A DNA stretch of 20,303 bases. Origin: Bacillota bacterium. Its GTDB lineage: Bacteria > Bacillota > Clostridia > Acetivibrionales > DSM-1351. The position numbers and the translations under genes are program-made. This document shows positions 15,437 through 20,303 of the stretch, piece after piece. Below the pieces are notes generated by a model. That model saw nothing but the letters and a program-made list of their open reading frames with translations, did no database searches and was not told the DNA's origin. Position 1 is the stretch's first letter. Every line of letters begins with the position of its first letter. The DNA is taken from the NCBI GenBank assembly GCA_023433945.1, contig JAEYTP010000017.1, positions 1 to 20,303 of the forward strand. The letters run 5' to 3'.

Positions 15437-17881
15437 TTACTTTGCGACTATGTTAACAATTCTATTCTTTACAACTATCACCTTTACTATCTGCTTTCCA
15501 TCTAGGAAAGGCTTAATCTTCTCGTCGTTTAGAGCAGTAGCTTCAACAACACTGTTTTCGGAATTGTTATCAACCTCTATCTTTCCTCTTACCGTTCCAT
15601 TAATCTGAACAGCCATCTCAACAGTATCCTTTACAAGCGCCTTGTCATCGTGCTGAGGCCATGCTTGATTGAAAATAGAGTATTCATAGCCCATCTTTTC
15701 CCACATCTCCTCTGCAAAATGAGGTGCAAATGGTGATATAAGCTTTAGGAGGTCTGCAATTGTAGCTTCAAAAATCTCTAAATTCTTTACTTTTACCTCT
15801 GCATCATACTTGTACATTGAATTGACAAGCTCCATGCAACGTGAAATTGCTGTATTAAACTGGAATCTTTCATTATCCATAGTTGCAAACTTGATTGCAT
15901 AATGCCTTGCATAATTCAGGTCTTTATCATCCCTGTTCATATCAGTTCTTGCTTCTTTGGTCTTCTGTTCAGCAAGACTCTCTACAAGACGCTCAACTCT
16001 CATTACAAAACGGCTTATTGCCTTGATTCCATCATCACTCCAAGGCCCACCGTCAACGTAGTTAAAGCCAAAACCAAGGTACATTCTGAAAATATCAGAT
16101 CCGTACTTTCTGACATAGTCATCCGGTGAAATGGTATTACCAAGGGATTTACTCATCTTGTTTCCATCAGGACCAAGTATTGTGCCCTGGTGTACTAGTG
16201 ACAAGAATGGCTCATCAAAATTTAAATGTCCCATGTCACGAAGTGCCTTGGTTATAAATCGTGCGTAAAGCAGGTGCATTGCAGCATGTTCTGCTCCACC
16301 TACATACTTATCAACAGGCAAAAGCTTGTTTATCCATTCTGTATCGAATGCTTTTTCACTGTTTCTATTGTCAGCATACCTCAGATAGTACCATGAAGAG
16401 CACACAAAGGTGTCCAAGGTATCTGGATCTCTTGTTGCTTTACCACCGCATTTAGGACAAGTCGTATTCATAAACTCTTCACTCTTTTTGAGTGGTGACT
16501 CTCCATCAGGAGCAAATTCTACGTTGTATGGGAGAGTTACAGGTAATTGTTCCTGTGGTACTGGAACCTCTCCACACTGGTCGCAGTAAACAACAGGAAT
16601 AGGCGCACCCCAGTAACGTTGTCTGGAAACCAACCAGTCACGCAGTCTGTAGTTTATCTTGAGAAGTCCTTTGTTATCAGCTTCTAGCTTATTTACTATG
16701 CCTGTTCTTGCCTCTTCTGAGGATACTCCATCAAATTCAGCACTATTTATCAATACACCGTAATCGCAGAATGGTAATTCATCACTTTCACCATCTTTTG
16801 ATTTTATAACACGTTTGATAGGAAGATTATACTTCTTTGCAAACTCATAGTCTCTCTCGTCATGAGCCGGTACTGCCATTACGCATCCTGTACCATAGCT
16901 TGCTAGTACATAATCGGCAACTAGGATTGGCACTTTTTCACCTGTGATTGGGTGAATAGCGAATGCTCCTGTGTGAGCACCTGTCTTTTCTTTTGCAGTA
17001 GATAAACGTTCAATCTCAGTCTGCTTGTTGGTCTCAACTCTATATGCCTCAACAGCACTCTTAAATTCAGGAGTAGTAATCTGGTCAACCAGCTTATTTT
17101 CTGGTGCCAAAACCACATATGTTACTCCGTAAAGGGTATCAGCTCTTGTAGTAAATACCTTAAAGGATAAGTCGCTATCATAAACCTTAAACTCAATCTC
17201 GGCTCCTTCAGAACGTCCAATCCAGTTAGTCTGAATCTTCTTGGTCTTTTCTGGCCAATCTAATCCCTCTAGCTGGTCGAGTAACTCCTGCGCATAATCC
17301 GTTATCTTGAAGAACCACTGCGTAAGGTCACGCTTTGTTACTTCTGTGTCACAGCGTTCGCAAAATCCATCTATAACCTGCTCATTTGCAAGCACAGTAT
17401 TACATTTTGGGCACCAATTAACTGGAGCGTTCTTTCTATATGCCAATCCTTTTTTGTAGAGCTCCAGGAACAACCACTGTGTCCATTTATAGTAGTCAGG
17501 CATACAGGTCTTTATTTCATAGTCCCAATCAAAGGTAGCACCCATTTCCTTGAGCTGACCTTCCATTGTTTCTATGTTTTTGAGGGTTGAATCCTGTGGA
17601 TGAATGCCTGTCTTGATAGCATAGTTTTCTGCAGGCAGTCCAAACGCATCAAATCCCATTGGATGAAAAACATTGTAACCCTGCATTCTCTTCATTCTCG
17701 CCCATGAGTCAGTCAATCCATAGTTGTACCAGTGTCCAACATGGAGATTGGCTCCCGATGGGTATGAAAACATCTCCAAACAATATAATTTGTTATCAGT
17801 ATTTTTGGGGTCAAACTTATACACTCCAGTTTCTTCCCATTTCTTTTGCCACTTCTTGTCTATATCAGGTGAGTATGGCAT
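15437..17881 (-). CDS. leuS: leucyl-tRNA synthetase
   Basis: An 814-residue class I aminoacyl-tRNA synthetase that charges tRNA-Leu. The HIGH-type motif is HVGH (47-50) in PSGANLHVGH, the KMSKS motif is intact at 575-579, and the editing domain is present (TTRADTLYGV). Two Cys pairs (CPKC...CERC and CDQC, later CPKC) resemble zinc-ribbon knuckles of bacterial LeuRS. The C-terminal end (QINGTVRGKIEV...KQIVKVIVVKNRIVNIV) is the usual tRNA-binding tail. I choose ATG at 17881 because AAGGAG lies eight bases upstream; the frame remains open ten codons further without a ribosome site, and MPYSPDIDKKWQKKW is the normal beginning. Expression is governed by the T-box leader upstream, and a strong terminator follows. 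Confidence 0.98.
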   Translation of the reverse strand: MPYSPDIDKKWQKKWEETGVYKFDPKNTDNKLYCLEMFSYPSGANLHVGHWYNYGLTDSWARMKRMQGYNVFHPMGFDAFGLPAENYAIKTGIHPQDSTLKNIETMEGQLKEMGATFDWDYEIKTCMPDYYKWTQWLFLELYKKGLAYRKNAPVNWCPKCNTVLANEQVIDGFCERCDTEVTKRDLTQWFFKITDYAQELLDQLEGLDWPEKTKKIQTNWIGRSEGAEIEFKVYDSDLSFKVFTTRADTLYGVTYVVLAPENKLVDQITTPEFKSAVEAYRVETNKQTEIERLSTAKEKTGAHTGAFAIHPITGEKVPILVADYVLASYGTGCVMAVPAHDERDYEFAKKYNLPIKRVIKSKDGESDELPFCDYGVLINSAEFDGVSSEEARTGIVNKLEADNKGLLKINYRLRDWLVSRQRYWGAPIPVVYCDQCGEVPVPQEQLPVTLPYNVEFAPDGESPLKKSEEFMNTTCPKCGGKATRDPDTLDTFVCSSWYYLRYADNRNSEKAFDTEWINKLLPVDKYVGGAEHAAMHLLYARFITKALRDMGHLNFDEPFLSLVHQGTILGPDGNKMSKSLGNTISPDDYVRKYGSDIFRMYLGFGFNYVDGGPWSDDGIKAISRFVMRVERLVESLAEQKTKEARTDMNRDDKDLNYARHYAIKFATMDNERFQFNTAISRCMELVNSMYKYDAEVKVKNLEIFEATIADLLKLISPFAPHFAEEMWEKMGYEYSIFNQAWPQHDDKALVKDTVEMAVQINGTVRGKIEVDNNSENSVVEATALNDEKIKPFLDGKQIVKVIVVKNRIVNIVAK

Positions 17882-17975
17882 GCTTTCAACTCCTTTTTGT
17901 ATTTTATGCAAAATATATTTCCTTTGTTATATTAATAATGGTTGTACAGTATAGAATTATTAACTCCTATACGAT

Positions 17976-18231
17976 AAAAAAACCGTCTCTTATAAAAGAG
18001 ACGGGCTATATATCCGCGGTACCACTCTTGTTAGCCAATAGGCATCTGAAATATTATACCCTGGCTCACTTTTTGCCTTGTAACGTTGGCTGACGGCTGG
18101 TATTGGCAGCTGCTCCACGGCGAGTTCGAGTCTTGGGTCTTATGATACTTTCACCTTTGTACCACTCTCTAGAAAAGCCCAGTCACCTCTACTACTCCGC
18201 TTCTTCACACAATAACGTATAAAATTTTTCA
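17976..18231 (-). promoter_or_regulatory. T-box leader of leuS, leucine (CTC) specifier
   Basis: Reading leftward: a Stem I with the AGAGAG bulge motif (around 18164-18169) and a specifier loop GAA-CTC-G, with CTC (leucine) at 18124-18122. Then come Stem II/III sequences, the conserved T-box AAGAGTGGTACCGCGG (18029-18014) and an intrinsic terminator of a nine-base stem (17983-17991/17996-18004) followed by seven T. The variable base in TGGT is T, matching discriminator A73 of tRNA-Leu. Uncharged tRNA-Leu would favour the antiterminator and raise leuS transcription. The terminator stands about 95 bases before the leuS ATG. Confidence 0.95.
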
Positions 18232-18237
18232 ATATTC

Positions 18238-18266
18238 AGATTATCATAAACCATATAGTTTTTCAA
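18238..18266 (-). promoter_or_regulatory. putative promoter of the leuS T-box transcript
   Basis: On the minus strand TTGAAA (18261-18266), 17 bases, TAATCT (18238-18243), which would start RNA close to 18231, just before Stem I. An alternative pair, TTGTCA/TATGGT, lies slightly upstream. Confidence 0.5.
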
Positions 18267-18382
18267 CTGTTATGACAATTTTTTTGTTTCATAGAACTTT
18301 ATTAGTAAATTGTTTATTCTTTGTCTAGCTATTGGTTAGTAGCATTTTGAGGATGCTCAGAGTATTATTGCATATATGAGGA

Positions 18383-18724
18383 CTAGCCCCTTGCAATAAA
18401 AAATACACCCAACAGAATAAAAGCTGTTCCTGCCATCTTTTGTGCAGATATTGATTCCTTAAAAATAAAGTAGCCTACTAACAGAGCAAGAACATATGTA
18501 ATGCTGTTTAGAGGATACGCTGTTGAAAATGGCAGCTTAGACAAAATATAAAACCATAATATTGTTGATACTCCATAGCAAAACAGCCCTGCTATTACAT
18601 AAGGTTCAAGAATCAGTTTTAGGCAAAGGCCTCCAACCTTAGATATACCCATCTTCCACAACGACTGTCCTGTTACCATAATTAGTGCATTCAAAATAGT
18701 TAATATGATAAAACGTATCTGCAT
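18383..18724 (-). CDS. small four-helix membrane protein, DMT/EamA-like (SMR/ArnE type)
   Basis: A 113-residue protein made almost wholly of four hydrophobic segments (about 4-22, 36-57, 67-88, 94-111). The segment LPFSTAYPLNSITYVLALLVGYFIFKES matches the second half of EamA/SMR repeats, where a proline-containing third helix is followed by a Phe/Lys/Glu loop. Its length suits the small multidrug resistance or ArnE/ArnF-like group, which act as dimers. Substrate unknown; candidates are cationic drugs, metabolites or undecaprenyl-linked sugars. ATG at 18724 has GAAGGGA about seven bases upstream. It is a single gene on the minus strand, between deoC and the leuS leader; no clear terminator separates it from the leuS promoter. 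Confidence 0.8.
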   Translation of the reverse strand: MQIRFIILTILNALIMVTGQSLWKMGISKVGGLCLKLILEPYVIAGLFCYGVSTILWFYILSKLPFSTAYPLNSITYVLALLVGYFIFKESISAQKMAGTAFILLGVFFIARG

Positions 18725-19026
18725 TTGTGCTTCCCTTCATATAATCTATCGGTGTTATTTATTCATGAAGAATATCCTTATACCTTATCCTTGACTTTAT
18801 CCTTGTACTTTATCCTTGTAATAATATACTCATGAAATTTATCGCGTAATTTACTTATGTAATTAATTCACATAATTTATGCTTTGTCCATTTAATATAT
18901 AAATATTAGTCTGCAATGTAGCTCTATCCTACGTTAAAAACATACATTGCAGACTACATAGGTCATATAATTCTAGTATAGCCTTTTATCACTTTACTAA
19001 TCAACTGCTAATGCAATTGACTTATC
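18725..19026. other. intergenic region with short repeats and a long inverted repeat
   Basis: No gene seen. On the minus strand AAGGATA occurs four times at 12-13-base spacing (within about 18771-18822). Further right is the perfect inverted repeat described separately. The remainder is AT-rich without recognisable signals. Confidence 0.7.
18907..18956. repeat. 14-bp perfect inverted repeat (possible deoC terminator)
   Basis: TAGTCTGCAATGTA (18907-18920) and TACATTGCAGACTA (18943-18956) are exact reverse complements with a 22-base spacer. It lies 70 bases past the deoC stop. There is no proper T-run on either side, so it could be a weak or Rho-type terminator, an mRNA-stabilising hairpin or the remnant of a small mobile repeat. 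Confidence 0.65.
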
Positions 19027-19686
19027 TTAGTTCTCATTTTTTACTATTGCTATAGATGCACTTGCTCCAATTCTTGAAGCCCCTGCGTCAACCATTGCTC
19101 TTGCGGTCTTATAATCTCTTATTCCTCCAGAAGCCTTTATTCCCAAATCTGGGCCAACAGCTTGTCTCATTAGTCGGATGTCCTCTATAGTAGCTCCACC
19201 TGTACTAAAACCAGTTGATGTTTTTACAAAATGTGCACCTGCTTCCTTACACATTTTACAAGCAGCTATCTTCTCTTCGTCTGTTAGAAGACATGTCTCT
19301 AAAATCACCTTGACTATAGCACTATCTCCTGCAGCCTTCACAACAGCTGCTATATCATTTTTGACTAGCTCATAATGGCCAGATTTGATTGCTCCGATAT
19401 TAATAACCATGTCAACTTCGGTAGCCCCATTTTTAGCAGCTTCAACAGTCTCTGATTCTTTGGTAGCAGTTGTATTTGCTCCTAAGGGGAACCCAATAAC
19501 GGTGCATACCTTTACATCACTTGCTTTCAAAATTCTGTGGCAGTGTGCTACATAGCATGGATTTACACAAACAGAAGCAAAGCCGTATTCCATTGCCTCA
19601 TGGCACAACTTCTCTATTTGTTCCAATGTTGTATCGGGTTTTAATGCAGTATGGTCAATAAATGATGCTATTGGTTTTTCTGACAT
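19027..19686 (-). CDS. deoC: deoxyribose-phosphate aldolase
   Basis: A 219-residue class I aldolase that cleaves 2-deoxyribose 5-phosphate to acetaldehyde and glyceraldehyde 3-phosphate in deoxynucleoside breakdown. Family blocks are all present: IDHTALKP (10-17), SVCVNP (38-43), CTVIGFPLGA (61-70), EVDMVINIGA (90-99, with catalytic D92), FVKTSTGF (153-160, Schiff-base K155) and GIKASGGIR (182-190, with K184). Length is normal. ATG at 19686 has AAGGAG about nine bases upstream. No other nucleoside-catabolism gene (deoD, pdp, deoB) lies within the window, so it appears to be expressed on its own. The enzyme is cytoplasmic. Confidence 0.97.
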   Translation of the reverse strand: MSEKPIASFIDHTALKPDTTLEQIEKLCHEAMEYGFASVCVNPCYVAHCHRILKASDVKVCTVIGFPLGANTTATKESETVEAAKNGATEVDMVINIGAIKSGHYELVKNDIAAVVKAAGDSAIVKVILETCLLTDEEKIAACKMCKEAGAHFVKTSTGFSTGGATIEDIRLMRQAVGPDLGIKASGGIRDYKTARAMVDAGASRIGASASIAIVKNEN

Positions 19687-19964
19687 CTCTTATATCTCCT
19701 TATCGTTTTTTTTGCTCAAGTTCCCCATCAACTTAGATATTGCTGAGAAAATTAAGCTTAATTCACCTTAAATAGTTCTTACATATATTTTACCTTAGTT
19801 AAACAAATTTATCATTAAAAAGCTTATTTTATATATTAGATTTGTCATATAGGGAAATGAATTTCATAGAAGTACTTCTTATAGTTTTTATGTATTACTA
19901 GAGTAGACTAAAAAGAAGAATAACTCAAAGTAAAGTTATTTGTTAAAAAATATTTTTTACAGTA
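19687..19964. other. AT-rich intergenic region, no gene seen
   Basis: Divergent gap between deoC and the T-box promoter. Apart from the deoC ribosome site at its left end and a weak hairpin (AATAACT/AGTTATT near 19919-19941), I see no gene, RNA or clear promoter for deoC. Confidence 0.6.
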
Positions 19965-19994
19965 TTGACACGGACAAGCTTATCAATGTATAAT
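19965..19994 (+). promoter_or_regulatory. strong promoter of the right-end T-box transcript
   Basis: Both hexamers are perfect consensus: TTGACA (19965-19970) and TATAAT (19989-19994), with an 18-base spacer. RNA should begin near 20001. Confidence 0.85.
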
Positions 19995-20000
19995 TATGGA

Positions 20001-20303
20001 AAACTAAACATCTGTCCCTTAAACCATTGAGGTGGAGATAACGGTGATATGTGCATTTACAGAGAGCGAGGGTAGCTGAGAGCCTCGCAAAACGCAATAC
20101 ATCAAATGGACCACTGAGGGCGCAGTCAAATAGAGTGATTATTTTATTAATGGGAATCCGCTTTTAAGGCAACCCACTCTAGAGTATTCTGCGACGTAGC
20201 ACATGCGTTATTTGTGAAGAATATGGTAGTATTCTGCAAGAGTGTATGGCTTATGCTATACAAAACAAGGTGGCACCGCGGGTGAATTATACACACTCGT
20301 CCT
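20001..20303 (+). promoter_or_regulatory. T-box leader, tryptophan (TGG) specifier, cut by window end
   Basis: Stem I: lower helix GGTGG (around 20032-20036)/CCACT (20111-20115), AGAGAG motif at 20061-20066, and apical helix GCGAGG/CCTCGC (20066-20071/20083-20088). The specifier loop 3' strand reads AAA-TGG-A, placing TGG at 20107-20109. The conserved T-box AAGGTGGCACCGCGGG lies at 20267-20282. The variable base in TGGC is C, which pairs with discriminator G73; bacterial tRNA-Trp has G73. The terminator and the regulated gene lie beyond the window; tryptophan biosynthesis, transport or trpS are the expected kinds. Confidence 0.93.

Overview
The window is about 34-35% G+C and reads as chromosomal DNA of a low-GC Gram-positive of the class Clostridia. 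The signs are two T-box leaders, Shine-Dalgarno sites of the AAGGAGG type, a DnaD-domain/DnaC-like pair, a clostridial-type AgrD peptide gene and the start of a 16S rRNA gene with typical Firmicutes sequence. I cannot name the species. Most genes lie on the minus strand; the plus strand carries dnaD/dnaC-like genes, an ABC exporter and the T-box at the right end.

Layout. 1-131: 5' end of a 16S rRNA gene (minus), with its leader and a near-consensus promoter (422-450). 536-1150: small SAM methyltransferase. About 1196-1530: very AT-rich 50-bp tandem repeat. 1559-2335: membrane-anchored protein of unknown function, divergent from a replication pair (DnaD-domain protein, then a DnaC/DnaI-like AAA+ ATPase, 2527-4539). 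4552-5733: CPBP (Abi) intramembrane protease with a repeat-bearing cytoplasmic segment. 5925-8463: ABC-2 exporter operon (ATPase plus two related permeases), closed by a hairpin at 8531-8576. 8602-9630: NdpA-like nucleoid-associated protein. 9725-12964: SWIM/SNF2 helicase. 13006-15251: agr-type quorum-sensing locus. 15437-18231: leuS with a leucine T-box leader and intrinsic terminators. 18383-18724: small DMT/EamA-like membrane protein. 19027-19686: deoC. 19965-20303: strong promoter and a tryptophan-type T-box leader cut by the window end.

The most interesting part is the agr locus. It holds AgrB (membrane protease), a 34-codon AgrD pro-peptide gene at 14479-14583, and an AgrC-type sensor kinase. 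No AgrA response regulator follows; a SNF2 helicase and an NdpA-like protein come next on the same strand. agrD seems to have its own promoter (TTGACA-17-TAAAAT, overlapping an inverted repeat) and an intrinsic terminator just before agrC, whose ribosome site directly follows a T11-G6 homopolymer run. The only Cys of AgrD lies nine residues before the Tyr-Glu-Pro tail motif, farther than the usual five-residue ring would give, so the mature signal may be unusual.

Other points: a 200-bp patch of about 55% G+C inside the second ABC permease gene (flanks about 33%), and two T-boxes whose specifier codons (CTC, TGG) and discriminator-pairing bases (T, C) agree with tRNA-Leu and tRNA-Trp. I saw no CRISPR array, insertion sequence, tRNA gene or prophage gene.
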